Shown: positions 1 to 7,925, counted from the first letter of the stretch. The stretch is 15,013 bases of DNA from Methanothrix sp. (GCA_028708055.1 JAQVZT010000029.1:1-15013), one strand, 5' to 3'. Made by a program: numbers and translations. Notes: a model not told the origin generated them from the letters alone.

Positions 1-432
1 CTCATATTCGAGGGTCTGAAAGAGACGCAGAGAAGCAGTGACATCTCGGGTTGTGTATAGCGATTTGATGAACGGCAGTCCCATCCTTGCGTTCAGCTTA
101 TTGACATATTTTGCGTCCATCTCCTGAAGAGAGGCCGAGTCCTGCAACATGGCGCTGCATAGATCGCGCGTCGCCGAGGTGGAGAAGATGACGCCCTCAA
201 ATCCATTTTTTACCAGCATGGGCAGTTTGCCGCTGTGGTCGAGATGGGCATGAGACAGCACTACCGCATCGATGCTTTTGGCGTCAAATGGAAATTCCGA
301 GTTCAGCCTCCTGGATTCCTGCCGTCTGCCCTGGACCATTCCGCAGTCCAGAAGCACACGATGCCCATTTGCCTCCACAAGGTGCATAGATCCGGTAACG
401 GACTGTGTTGCCCCAAAGAATTGCAGTATCAA
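1..432 (-). CDS. MBL-fold RNA-metabolising exo/endonuclease (N-terminal part, cut by window edge)
   Basis: This is the first 144 codons of a metallo-beta-lactamase-fold protein; the rest lies beyond the left edge. The N-terminus (FFGATQSVTGS at residues 5-15) and the zinc-binding HAHLDH at residues 61-66, followed by SGKLP, match the beta-CASP/Ysh1-like group (COG1236) that cleaves or trims RNA in archaea using two zinc ions. The LLDCG at residues 27-31 and a segment around LQDSASLQE (96-104) also fit that group. The start is read as TTG at 432 because a strong GGGGAGG lies about 10 nt upstream and no in-frame ATG fits the conserved N-terminus. An A/T-only tract near 468-480 could be its TATA region. 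The gene is divergent from the 678-1049 gene. Family assignment is good; whether it is an RNA nuclease in practice rests on family knowledge because the beta-CASP part is not in view. Confidence 0.85.
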   Translation of the reverse strand, partial: MILQFFGATQSVTGSMHLVEANGHRVLLDCGMVQGRRQESRRLNSEFPFDAKSIDAVVLSHAHLDHSGKLPMLVKNGFEGVIFSTSATRDLCSAMLQDSASLQEMDAKYVNKLNARMGLPFIKSLYTTRDVTASLRLFQTLEYE

Positions 433-677
433 TGTAGATCCATCCTCCCCTAACGCCTCAGTTTCATTTTTTTATTTTTTCCGGAATATTGAAGGCATAT
501 GCCGCCTGAGATTGTGGCCTGAGATTATGGCCAAAGATCGATCCGCCGAAGATTATACGCCCGAAGATGATCGATATGGCGATATTGGCCGGATAAAGAT
601 AAATATTCTCTGCCAGGGGAATAGAGAAACTATTAATGAAAGAAGAGAGATCATCAATATTCAGGCTGGTGAAAATC

Positions 678-1049
678 ATGATTCATCCCGAGCGCGTGTT
701 TTCCTTCAAGGAACTGGAGAGCGAAGACGATCTGGTAGAGGCTATGATCAACCATAAGTGGCCGATTTGCTACGGCTTCTATTATGGGAATCTTCTCTAC
801 CTGGGTGACGGAGACAGCGAGGACCATCCGGAGTATGCCGTCATGACCGTCGACAAGACACAGGGCCACCACGGTGTGATAGGCCGAGAGGTGGGAAGAA
901 TTAAGCCTGTTGGAATGTCCGCGGAGCAGGTCCATGAATTCATCCGGAGGATGACAGAGGGTCGATACGACAGCGAGAATCCCGTTCAGATAGAGGCCGA
1001 ACCCATATGGCACCATAGTTGCCAGTACTGTCGGCTGGAAGAAGAATAA
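678..1049 (+). CDS. Hypothetical protein with C-terminal CxxC
   Basis: I do not recognise this 123-residue protein. It is acidic and soluble, with no signal peptide or membrane segment. The middle is rich in aromatic and Gly/Asp residues (CYGFYYGNLLYLGDGDSED), and the protein ends with a His/Cys cluster, HHSCQYC, that could bind a metal. ATG 678 is preferred because it opens the well-behaved coding part and has a GGTG-like element 7-8 nt upstream. An in-frame ATG at 636 would add 14 residues and has only weak upstream purines. The next gene starts 23 nt after this stop on the same strand, so the two are probably co-transcribed. Function is unknown. Confidence 0.7.
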   Translation: MIHPERVFSFKELESEDDLVEAMINHKWPICYGFYYGNLLYLGDGDSEDHPEYAVMTVDKTQGHHGVIGREVGRIKPVGMSAEQVHEFIRRMTEGRYDSENPVQIEAEPIWHHSCQYCRLEEE

Positions 1050-1071
1050 AGAGGCGTTTTGCGTTCGGCAG

Positions 1072-2076
1072 GTGACCATTATACCCATCGGTAATTACGG
1101 CGTTCTGAAAGGAAAGGCCAAAGATGATATAGAGGGGCAGGGCAAGAGCCCCCATTTCAATATTCTGGTCAGCAATCAGGAGAAGTTCCGCGTCGCCTTC
1201 AATGTCAAATCCCAGGTCGAGCCATCGACTCTGCTCTATTACGTGGATGACAACTTCGATCATCCACTATTGAAATACCTTCAGCAGCTACCGAGGGGCT
1301 TCAAGGAGTTGGAAAGCAAAGCCGGAGGCGTGGCCCTGGACTTCATCCGGGGAAACATGTTCGACACCTCCAGGATGAGGCTTCTGCCGTTCGACGTTCC
1401 TGGCCCGGACAACGACCTGAACGAACTTGTGCAAAAATATGTAAAAAGAAGCATGGACATGCCGTCGAGCATGATCTATGCCTTTGGCCAGAGATGGGGG
1501 CCAGAGAAGGACAAATCAGATGAGTTCTTTGGCTTCCTGCCCGGCAACGGCATCCACGATATCCACATGAATCAGGGCAATGCCCCGGCATGGAAAAAGG
1601 ACGATGGTCCCTGGCAGGACGGAGGACTGATATTTCATTATCCGGATGAGAACCGATGGGTAGCCATGTTCACGGTTTTCCAGTCCCAGTGTTTGCATAC
1701 TGATGATATTACCGGCCACAGAATATCCGAAGCCTGCGATATGCCGGCCGCAGATGGGCGGGTGCGCATACTGGCTGCCCTGGTCAATCCCATTGGTCCC
1801 GACAGGGGACTGGAGAGCATCACCATAATTAACATCACATCCCAGCCCATAGACCTCAAAGGCTGGAGTCTGGCAGACAGCGCGAAGAAAAAAGCGCCGC
1901 TGTCCGGAATTCTGAAGGCGGGGCAGACCATGACGTTTTCCGTTTCCGGTACGGCAATTGAGCTTCCTAACGATGGAGGAATCATAACCCTGCTGGACAA
2001 CAAAGGGCTGAAGGTCCATGGCGTCAGCTACACCGCGAAGGATGCTGCAAAAGAAGGATGGACTGTGGTCTTTTAG
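1072..2076 (+). CDS. DUF2278 (YukJ-like) protein with C-terminal lamin-tail domain
   Basis: This 334-residue protein has two parts. Residues 5-215 resemble DUF2278, the family of Bacillus YukJ: NYGVLKGKA near the N-terminus, SPHFNILV, FNVKSQ, and the signature GIHDIHMNQGN at 160-170 followed by WQDGGLIFH. Residues about 231-320 look like a lamin-tail domain (LTD), an Ig-like beta fold, with ALVNPIGPDRGLESITIIN and a DLKGWSLAD turn. The pairing of DUF2278 with LTD is known in bacteria. The biochemical role is not established; the conserved His/Asp/Asn cluster hints at an enzymatic or metal site, which is inference. The start is GTG 1072; no good ribosome binding site is visible, so translation may be coupled to the upstream gene. 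No signal peptide is seen. A hairpin follows the stop. Confidence 0.8.
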   Translation: MTIIPIGNYGVLKGKAKDDIEGQGKSPHFNILVSNQEKFRVAFNVKSQVEPSTLLYYVDDNFDHPLLKYLQQLPRGFKELESKAGGVALDFIRGNMFDTSRMRLLPFDVPGPDNDLNELVQKYVKRSMDMPSSMIYAFGQRWGPEKDKSDEFFGFLPGNGIHDIHMNQGNAPAWKKDDGPWQDGGLIFHYPDENRWVAMFTVFQSQCLHTDDITGHRISEACDMPAADGRVRILAALVNPIGPDRGLESITIINITSQPIDLKGWSLADSAKKKAPLSGILKAGQTMTFSVSGTAIELPNDGGIITLLDNKGLKVHGVSYTAKDAAKEGWTVVF

Positions 2077-2080
2077 AGAT

Positions 2081-2098
2081 CCCTGAGCGATCTCAGGG
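2081..2098 (+). terminator. Hairpin terminator after the DUF2278 gene
   Basis: A perfect 7-bp stem (CCCTGAG/CTCAGGG) with a 4-nt loop CGAT begins 5 nt after the stop codon. T-rich runs follow at about 2130-2160. A terminator or 3'-end processing structure is likely. Confidence 0.6.
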
Positions 2099-2320
2099 GA
2101 TTGGATTCCTGATCCCTATTATTTATATTATGCTTTTCTTTTCGTTTTATTTTAATAATTTTATATTGATGGCACAGGGCATAAAATAATGGATATATCC
2201 TTTGGCCGGGACAGATTCTGCGCATGCAGAGAGTTTCGACGGGTTTTTGTGCTCCAATTCAGGCGTTTTTGGCAATTTTGAGGCAAAATTCAGGGATAGT
2301 TGCTTGTCATCTAGATAAAA
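2099..2320. other. Non-coding stretch upstream of mc1
   Basis: No credible gene is seen. The stretch is A/T rich at 2115-2165 and carries the 10-bp palindrome GGATATATCC at about 2193-2202. A small perfect hairpin (AATTTTG/CAAAATT, 3-nt loop) lies at 2274-2290, and AATTCAGG occurs twice around it (about 2256 and 2287). These could be operator-like sites for mc1, but nothing proves it. Confidence 0.4.
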
Positions 2321-2330
2321 TTAATATAAT
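2321..2330 (+). promoter_or_regulatory. Probable TATA box of mc1
   Basis: TTAATATAAT lies about 65-70 nt before the mc1 start. This would place transcription initiation near 2350 and leave a leader of about 40 nt that includes the strong GGAGGG (2382-2387). Assigned by position and composition only. Confidence 0.4.
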
Positions 2331-2393
2331 GGTATTCAGTATAACAATAATTCGAATATCATCTGTCAGAACGGGAAGCACGGAGGGAATTTA

Positions 2394-2666
2394 ATGGCTG
2401 AGACAAGGAATTTTGCCCTCAGGGATGCGAAGGGCAATGAGATTGGGGTTTTTACGGGAAAGCAGCCCAGACAAGCCGCCCTGAAAGCGGCCAACAGAGG
2501 CATAACGGATATAAGGCTCAGGGAGAGGGGCACAAAGAAGGTTCACATATTCTCCGGAGAAAGGGTCCAGGTAGCTAAGCCCAAAGGGGCGCCCGCCTGG
2601 ATGCCGGATAAGATCTGGAAGCCAAAGGTCAAAAAAATGGGCGTACAGAAGATAGAAGAACTCTAG
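2394..2666 (+). CDS. Chromosomal protein MC1
   Basis: This 90-residue basic protein is the methanogen chromosomal protein MC1, a small monomeric architectural protein that binds and sharply bends double-stranded DNA. It has the family hallmarks: TRNFALRD at the N-terminus, GVFTGKQPRQAALKAANRG around residues 18-36, IRLRERGTKKVH, and the PAWMPDKIWKP segment near the C-terminus. Compared with the Methanosarcina form I recall, the segment between ANRG and IRLRERG is several residues shorter. The start is firm: GGAGGG is 6 nt upstream of the ATG. It is a single gene, convergent with the Cdc48 gene, and followed by a T-rich terminator. MC1 is limited mainly to Methanosarcinales and haloarchaea, which supports the taxonomic guess. 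Confidence 0.96.
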   Translation: MAETRNFALRDAKGNEIGVFTGKQPRQAALKAANRGITDIRLRERGTKKVHIFSGERVQVAKPKGAPAWMPDKIWKPKVKKMGVQKIEEL

Positions 2667-2688
2667 CGCTGTGTTTCGGAATAATTGC

Positions 2689-2701
2689 TTTTTTTGTTTT
2701 T
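2689..2701 (+). terminator. Oligo-T terminator of mc1
   Basis: TTTTTTTGTTTTT starts 23 nt after the mc1 stop. A run of T on the coding strand is the usual archaeal termination signal. Confidence 0.6.
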
Positions 2702-2728
2702 ATGCTAATTCTGGGGAAAAATTAGTAT

Positions 2729-2751
2729 CCTGAGAGCCCTTTACCCTCAGG
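2729..2751 (-). terminator. Hairpin at the 3' end of the Cdc48 gene
   Basis: A 6-bp inverted repeat (CCTGAG/CTCAGG) overlaps the Cdc48 stop codon. A second one (CTAATT/AATTAG, 2704-2724) lies just beyond it, with a T-run between on the minus strand. The two convergent genes share this short terminator region. Confidence 0.45.
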
Positions 2752-5026
2752 CGTACATCTCCCCGCGCTCCACCTCTCGGGAGGCTTTCTTGCGCAGTTC
2801 CCCTGCCATCTTGGAGTAATACTTCATGGTCTCAGCCGTGACCGAGGGCCCAATCTCCTGCAATGCCGCTAGGAAATGCTTCTGGCCGATCTTCTCTGCT
2901 CCCATGTCCTCCCGCAGAGCCAGGCGACCAGCTTTGCGCACCACTGCGGCGATGTCTGCACCTGTGTACTGGTCAGTCAGATCAACCATGTCATCGATGT
3001 TGATGTCCTCTGCCAGGGGCGCTTTCTTGAGATGCACATCGAAGATCTTCCTGCGGGACTGCCTGTCCGGTACCGGAGCCAGGATCAGCTCATCAAACCG
3101 CCCAGGCCTCAAGAGCGCCGGATCGATGATATCCGGCCTGTTAGTGGCTCCAATTACAACCACTCCGTGCAGCTCCTCCAGGCCGTCCATTTCGCTGAGA
3201 AGCTGGTTTACAACCCTCTCGGTGACATGGGGCTCTCCTGCGCCTCCGCCGCCCCGCATGGGAACCAGGGCATCAAGCTCATCCAGGAAGATTATCGATG
3301 GCGCTACCTGCCTGGCCTTTCTGAAGATCTCTTCCACCCTCTTCTCGCTCTCTCCATACCACTTGGAGAGCAGAGCCGATCCCTTGACGGTTATGAAGTT
3401 GGCCTCGCTCTCATTGGCCACCGCTTTAGCGAGCATGGTCTTGCCTGTGCCCGGCGGCCCGTAGAGCAGAATTCCCTTGGGGGCATCAATTCCGAGGCGT
3501 CGGTAGCTCGCAGCGTTTCGCAGCGGCCACTCCACCGCCTCCACCAGAAGCTGCTTGACATCCTCCAGCCCGCCGATGTCCTGCCAGCTCACATTTGGAA
3601 CCTCAACTAAAATCTCTCTCATGGCGGAAGGAGAGACCTCTCTCATCGCAGCCTCAAAGTCGTCCTTCTGCACAATCAGCCGGTCAAGAATCTCTTTGGG
3701 AATGGTTGGCTCATCCAGGTCGATCTCAGGAAGAATGCGCCGCAGAGCATTCATGGCCGCCTCCCTGGCCACAGCCGAGATATCTGCACCAACAAAGCCG
3801 TAGGTTCTCTTGGCAAAGTCCTCCAGGATAACATCCTCGTGCAAAGGCATGCCACGAGTGTGAATCTGGAAGATCTCCATGCGCCCGTCCATATCAGGAA
3901 CGCCTAGCTCAATCTCCCGGTCAAACCTTCCCGGTCGGCGAAGGGCCACATCAAGAGCCTCGGGCCGGTTGGTGGAGCCGATTACTATTACGTTCTTTCT
4001 CTCCTTCAAGCCGTCCATCAGGGACAGAAGCTGAGCTACAACCCTTCTTTCCACCTCGCCGGTTACATCGCCGCGCTTGGGCGCTATGGAGTCCAGTTCA
4101 TCAAGGAAGATTATGGCCGGGGTGTTCTTCTCTGCCTCTTCGAAGATGTCCCTCAATGCCTTTTCGCTCTCTCCGTAGTACTTGGACATTATCTCCGGGC
4201 CGTTGACGCTGATGAAGTAGGCATCGCTCTCATTGGCCACCGCTTTGGCTAGCATCGTCTTCCCCGTGCCGGGTGGCCCGTGCAAGAGAACGCCTTTGGG
4301 CGGGTCGATACCCAGCCGGTCAAATAGCTCGGGATGCTTGAGTGGCAGCTCAATCATCTCCCGCACCTTGGTTATCACCGGCTTGAGGCCTCCGACATCC
4401 TCGTAGACCACAGATGGCACAGAGCGCTGCGGCGTCTCTACCGCCTGAGGCAGAAGCTCAATCTCGGTTCCCTCAGTGATCTTGACTATTCCCCCCGGGC
4501 TGGTGGAGATCACCCTCAGCTTGATCTCGCCCAGACCGAAGGCCTGAGCCCCCAAAAAGCCGCGGAATATTTCCTCGAACATTGTCTCCCGGCCCATGGA
4601 GTCGGTGGGCGGCTTTCTGACGCTGGTGGTTGAGATGACATCTCCCTTTGTCAGCGGCCGGCCATTGAATACCTTTGTGAGAACGTCACCCGGAGCAAAG
4701 ATCTGCATTCCCTGCGTGACCGGAGCAAGTGTTACGTGCTTGGCCTCGCTCCAGACTGCCTTCTTGACCTCCACATACTGGCCTATGCTCGTTCCGGAAT
4801 TGGATCTGATCAGGCCGTCCATCCTGATCATGTCCATGCCCTGATCCTGGGTATAGGCACTGACGGCCAGGGCTGCCGTCAGCCTTGAACCGGACAGCTC
4901 CACTACATCCAGGGGACGGGCGCCTATTTTCTCCAGGAAATCTTCGCCAATCCTGACTATGCCTTTTCCTACATCGCCCTGAGTGGCTTCGGAAACCTTC
5001 AGCCTGACGCTTTCTCCTTCAGTCAT
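2747..5026 (-). CDS. Cdc48/p97/VAT-type AAA ATPase (two AAA domains)
   Basis: This 759-residue protein is a complete archaeal Cdc48 (VAT) ATPase, a hexameric unfoldase/segregase that pulls proteins apart with ATP. The N domain (double-psi barrel plus four-stranded barrel) spans about residues 5-190. D1 has Walker A GPPGTGKT at 250-257, Walker B IIFLDE at 305-310 and RRPGRFDRE as the arginine-finger region. D2 has Walker A at 523-530, IIFLDE at 578-583 and LRPGRFDE. Pore loops are KYYG in D1 and KWYG in D2; both are aromatic, as in archaeal VAT and unlike the KLAG of animal p97 D1. The C-terminus is Met-Tyr-Ala, a hydrophobic-Tyr-X tripeptide of the kind that docks into the 20S proteasome. The start is firm, with AAGGAG 6 nt before the ATG. 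It is transcribed alone. Confidence 0.97.
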   Translation of the reverse strand: MTEGESVRLKVSEATQGDVGKGIVRIGEDFLEKIGARPLDVVELSGSRLTAALAVSAYTQDQGMDMIRMDGLIRSNSGTSIGQYVEVKKAVWSEAKHVTLAPVTQGMQIFAPGDVLTKVFNGRPLTKGDVISTTSVRKPPTDSMGRETMFEEIFRGFLGAQAFGLGEIKLRVISTSPGGIVKITEGTEIELLPQAVETPQRSVPSVVYEDVGGLKPVITKVREMIELPLKHPELFDRLGIDPPKGVLLHGPPGTGKTMLAKAVANESDAYFISVNGPEIMSKYYGESEKALRDIFEEAEKNTPAIIFLDELDSIAPKRGDVTGEVERRVVAQLLSLMDGLKERKNVIVIGSTNRPEALDVALRRPGRFDREIELGVPDMDGRMEIFQIHTRGMPLHEDVILEDFAKRTYGFVGADISAVAREAAMNALRRILPEIDLDEPTIPKEILDRLIVQKDDFEAAMREVSPSAMREILVEVPNVSWQDIGGLEDVKQLLVEAVEWPLRNAASYRRLGIDAPKGILLYGPPGTGKTMLAKAVANESEANFITVKGSALLSKWYGESEKRVEEIFRKARQVAPSIIFLDELDALVPMRGGGGAGEPHVTERVVNQLLSEMDGLEELHGVVVIGATNRPDIIDPALLRPGRFDELILAPVPDRQSRRKIFDVHLKKAPLAEDINIDDMVDLTDQYTGADIAAVVRKAGRLALREDMGAEKIGQKHFLAALQEIGPSVTAETMKYYSKMAGELRKKASREVERGEMYA

Positions 5027-5149
5027 GTATCTCCTTGAAATTGCTTTTTGATATCAAGCCCTGAGCATCTTTTTTGTGCAAAGACAGCCGATTGTTAACG
5101 TTTTCTTTACTTCGAGTTATATTGATCTGCCAATGTTATATTAGGGCCT

Positions 5150-5160
5150 ATTTTTAAGTA
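5150..5160 (-). promoter_or_regulatory. Possible TATA box of the Cdc48 gene
   Basis: On the minus strand TACTTAAAAAT lies about 125-135 nt upstream of the ATG, in an A/T-rich stretch. A second candidate (TCAATATAAC) lies about 95-105 nt upstream. The choice between them cannot be made by eye. Confidence 0.25.
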
Positions 5161-5194
5161 GTTTGCGATTTAATTCAACTAATTCGAAGGATGT

Positions 5195-5246
5195 ATCTCT
5201 GAAGATTGTCGCTTATAGCAAGCGGGCCTAATGAAGATTCAGAGAT
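5195..5246. repeat. Perfect 9-bp inverted repeat before the HicB-like ORF
   Basis: ATCTCTGAA (5195-5203) and TTCAGAGAT (5238-5246) are exact reverse complements separated by 34 nt, and a small GCTT/AAGC pair lies inside. The right arm covers the first ATG of the HicB-like ORF, so it could be an autoregulatory operator or an RNA stem masking the start. Such autoregulation is common in toxin-antitoxin loci, but here it is inference. Confidence 0.5.
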
Positions 5247-5382
5247 GATGAAATATACCATTAGAATTGAATTCCGAGGAGAAAATTACTCCGCATACTG
5301 CCCGGATCTACCTGGCTTGGTCGCTGGGGGTATAGCCGAGGAGGAAGTCCTTCTGCTGATGAAAGAAGCCACAGTCTTTTGA
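5245..5382 (+). CDS. Truncated HicB-family antitoxin-like ORF (probable remnant)
   Basis: A 45-codon reading frame begins MMKYTIRIEFRGENYSAYCP and continues DLPGLVAGG, then ends after EEEVLLLMKEATVF. This matches the N-terminal RNase-H-like fold of HicB antitoxins (M-K-Y-T-I...YSAYCPDLPG...EEE...KEA). The frame stops where a full HicB would continue with its last helix and a DNA-binding domain. The two other plus frames downstream do not restore the missing part. No HicA-like toxin was found on either strand nearby. It could be a decayed toxin-antitoxin locus or a minimal HicB-like protein. ATG 5245 and ATG 5248 are both possible starts, and no strong ribosome binding site is seen. Confidence 0.55.
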   Translation: MMKYTIRIEFRGENYSAYCPDLPGLVAGGIAEEEVLLLMKEATVF

Positions 5383-5474
5383 TTCCTAAGACTCCGAATG
5401 CAAGCTGAGCCATTCTGAAATAATAATAGCCTTGATAATCAACGGTTTGTGTTTCGTTGAGCGAGGACGTGAGA

Positions 5475-5481
5475 TTAAATA
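5475..5481 (+). promoter_or_regulatory. Probable TATA box of the peptidase gene
   Basis: TTAAATA is centred 37 nt before ATG 5515. This predicts a transcript start near 5505 with a very short leader, which would exclude the in-frame TTG at 5497 and favour the ATG. Confidence 0.35.
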
Positions 5482-5514
5482 CAGAAAACGCGAATCTTGA
5501 AGTCAGGTGACCGG

Positions 5515-7881
5515 ATGAATAATGATTTTCCCCGCATAAACTCTGCCGTCTTTCTTGGCTCGATTCTTCTGACCGCATGCCTCCTGGCCATTTCCGGCTC
5601 AGCAAATGACGCCGCTGGGCCGGCCAATTCATCGGCAAGCGGCTATAATTTCCATTATGGCAATGCAGAACGGTTTACGCCGGCAAATGCAACCGGCTGC
5701 ATGTTCAATATGAGCATAGATCCGCACTGGATAGCCGGAATGCACTCATTTTGGTATCTGAATAATGGCAGGTTCGGCCAGGAGTTCATGCTCGTAGACT
5801 TAGAGAACTATACCAAAGGGCCGGCATTTAACCATTCACAGCTCGCCCGGTCCTTATCCCTGTCCACAGGGGAGATGGTTGATCCCGCTCACCTTCCATT
5901 CGATGAGATCACCATTCACCCGGAAAGCAATGAGATAGAATTTTCTGCTTTTAACAAAACGATGCAGTTCAACCTGAGCAGCGGTCAGGTGGAGGATGCG
6001 CCCGCAGGGAGCTGGGCAGAAGCAGAGGCAGAGCCGGGTGAGATACTCTCTCCAGACAGCAGGCTCGCGGCATTTGTCAGTGACCACAACCTCTGGATCA
6101 GAGATACTGAAACTGGGGAGAAATATCCTCTGACCGTAGATGGAACCGTGGATTATGCCTATGCAGAACGCTCTGATACCGTCAGCCATCCTGTGAGCCT
6201 GGTCCGGCTCGATGAAAAGGCAGCACCCTACCTGGTCTGGTCGCCAGACTCCAGAAGGATTGCCACATACAAAATGGACCAGAGAAATGTAACCCCGATG
6301 TATCTTCTCCAATACTCTCCAGACAACGGCTCCCGGCCCTCCCGGCCAACGCTCTGGACCTACAGGTTTGCTCTGCCCTTGGATGATAGCATTCCCGAGT
6401 ATGAGCCGGCAGTAGCGGATGTTCTCAAGAGAGAGATTATCCCCGTTTCCTTCCAGGCTCAGCCTGAAGTATCTCTGATGGACACGGACGAAGATGTGCT
6501 GCAATGGTGGAGCGAAGACGGGAGGGCCCTCTATTCGCTCTATGTCCAGAGGGGAGAGAAAGCTCTGCTTCTCCTCAAGACCGATCCGGAGAGCGGCGCA
6601 ACAGAGAAAATCCTTGAGGAGAATGGCGGAACCTACGTTGAGGCCAACCTGGATTATGCCAGCTCTCCCAATGTCTGGGTACTGAAGAACGGAAGCGTTA
6701 TTTGGTTCTCAGAGAAGAGCGGCTATGGCCATCTGTATCTCTATGGAAAAGACGGCAGGCAAATCAGCCCCATAACCTCCGGCGACTGGGCGGTGAGAGA
6801 ACTCGTGCTTGTGGACGAGAATAGCTCTATGGTCTATTTCACGGCAGGGGGCAGAGAGCCGGGCCGAGACCCCTATTACCGTCATCTGTACAGATGCAAT
6901 CTCAGCGGCGGCGATTTGCAGCTTCTCACCAAGCAAGACGCCGACCATGAAATAGAAGTCGATCCCGAAGGCACGGCCTTCATAGACACCTACTCACGGG
7001 TGGACGAGCCTCCTGTTTCGGTTGTTAGAGATCTGAACGGGACTGTGGTCCTGGATTTGGAAAAAGGGGATATTGAGAACATCACGGGTATGGGCTGGAT
7101 GCCTCCGGAGAGATTTCAGGTGAAGGCGCTGGACGGCAGGACGGATCTTTATGGGCTGATCATCAAGCCGACGAGCTTCAACGCCTCCCGGAAGTATCCT
7201 GTTGTGGAGACGGTCTATCCCGGGCCCTGGACTCTCGTCACGATAAAATCGTTTCCCTGCGATCTATCCTTCACAAGCAAGGTCTTCTGGAGGGCTCAGG
7301 CGGTGGCAGAGCTGGGGTTTGTGGTCGTCACCTTAGACGGTCCCGGTACGCCCTACAGGTCCAAGCAATTCCATGATGCCGCCTACGGCCATCTGGGCGA
7401 TGCCGGGGGTCTGCCCGAGCACATCAATGCAATCAAGCAGCTGGCGCAGGAGCGGCCTTACATGGACCTGAGCCGGGTGGGGATGTTCGGCCACTCAGCA
7501 GGAGGATTCATGACCGCCCAGGCTCTTCTCACCTATCCGCAATTCTACAGGGTGGGCGTAGCCTCGGGTGGGGACTACGACAGCCGGTTTTACGGTGCTT
7601 ACTGGGGAGAAAAGTATGAGGGACTGAACCTGTCCGATTATGGCGAGCAGATAACCTCCAGGAAAGCCGCAAACCTCGCCGGCAAGCTGCTGCTCATCAC
7701 CGGGGATGTGGATGACAATGTCAATCCCTGCATGACGATGCAGCTAGTGAATGCGTTTATTGATGCGGATCGGCCCTTTGACCTTCTTGTCATGACAAAT
7801 AGAAACCACGACCTCAGCTACGAGGAATACTATCTGCACCGCCTGTTCAGCTATCTGGAAGAGAATCTCAAAGGAATCTGA
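5515..7881 (+). CDS. Secreted S9-family (dipeptidyl-peptidase-IV-like) serine peptidase
   Basis: This 788-residue protein has an N-terminal signal (hydrophobic AVFLGSILLTACLLAISG around residues 11-28), a long beta-propeller (about 40-530) and a C-terminal alpha/beta hydrolase domain (about 535-788). The catalytic triad is visible: Ser661 in GHSAGG, Asp733 in GDVDDNV and His765 in NRNHDLS. Tyr568 in VETVYPGPW fits the oxyanion tyrosine. S9B enzymes remove dipeptides from peptide N-termini; the signal peptide places this one outside the membrane. The usual Glu-Glu pair that binds the substrate amino group, expected near WVYEEE, appears as YAYAE (214-218), so specificity may differ. Many Asn-x-Ser/Thr sequons suit an extracellular archaeal protein. 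ATG 5515 is chosen because AGGTGA precedes it; a TTG at 5497 would add six residues. It is a single gene. Confidence 0.9.
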   Translation: MNNDFPRINSAVFLGSILLTACLLAISGSANDAAGPANSSASGYNFHYGNAERFTPANATGCMFNMSIDPHWIAGMHSFWYLNNGRFGQEFMLVDLENYTKGPAFNHSQLARSLSLSTGEMVDPAHLPFDEITIHPESNEIEFSAFNKTMQFNLSSGQVEDAPAGSWAEAEAEPGEILSPDSRLAAFVSDHNLWIRDTETGEKYPLTVDGTVDYAYAERSDTVSHPVSLVRLDEKAAPYLVWSPDSRRIATYKMDQRNVTPMYLLQYSPDNGSRPSRPTLWTYRFALPLDDSIPEYEPAVADVLKREIIPVSFQAQPEVSLMDTDEDVLQWWSEDGRALYSLYVQRGEKALLLLKTDPESGATEKILEENGGTYVEANLDYASSPNVWVLKNGSVIWFSEKSGYGHLYLYGKDGRQISPITSGDWAVRELVLVDENSSMVYFTAGGREPGRDPYYRHLYRCNLSGGDLQLLTKQDADHEIEVDPEGTAFIDTYSRVDEPPVSVVRDLNGTVVLDLEKGDIENITGMGWMPPERFQVKALDGRTDLYGLIIKPTSFNASRKYPVVETVYPGPWTLVTIKSFPCDLSFTSKVFWRAQAVAELGFVVVTLDGPGTPYRSKQFHDAAYGHLGDAGGLPEHINAIKQLAQERPYMDLSRVGMFGHSAGGFMTAQALLTYPQFYRVGVASGGDYDSRFYGAYWGEKYEGLNLSDYGEQITSRKAANLAGKLLLITGDVDDNVNPCMTMQLVNAFIDADRPFDLLVMTNRNHDLSYEEYYLHRLFSYLEENLKGI

Positions 7882-7925
7882 TCGGAGGGAAATTTAAAAA
7901 TAATCACAAAAGTGAGAAACTGAAA

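Noticed and set aside
504..529. 13-bp tandem pair (GCCTGAGATTGTG/GCCTGAGATTATG)
   Set aside because: Only two copies in an intergenic region and no link to a function; noted but not promoted.
272..757. 161-codon plus-strand ORF overlapping the MBL gene
   Set aside because: Antisense to the well-supported nuclease and out of frame with the 678 gene.
654..1088. Minus-strand 144-codon ORF
   Set aside because: Shadow of the two plus-strand genes, with no start signals.
5027..5514. HicA toxin partner for the HicB-like ORF
   Set aside because: No frame on either strand shows a HicA-like sequence (small basic protein with a G-S-H-x-x-Y type motif).
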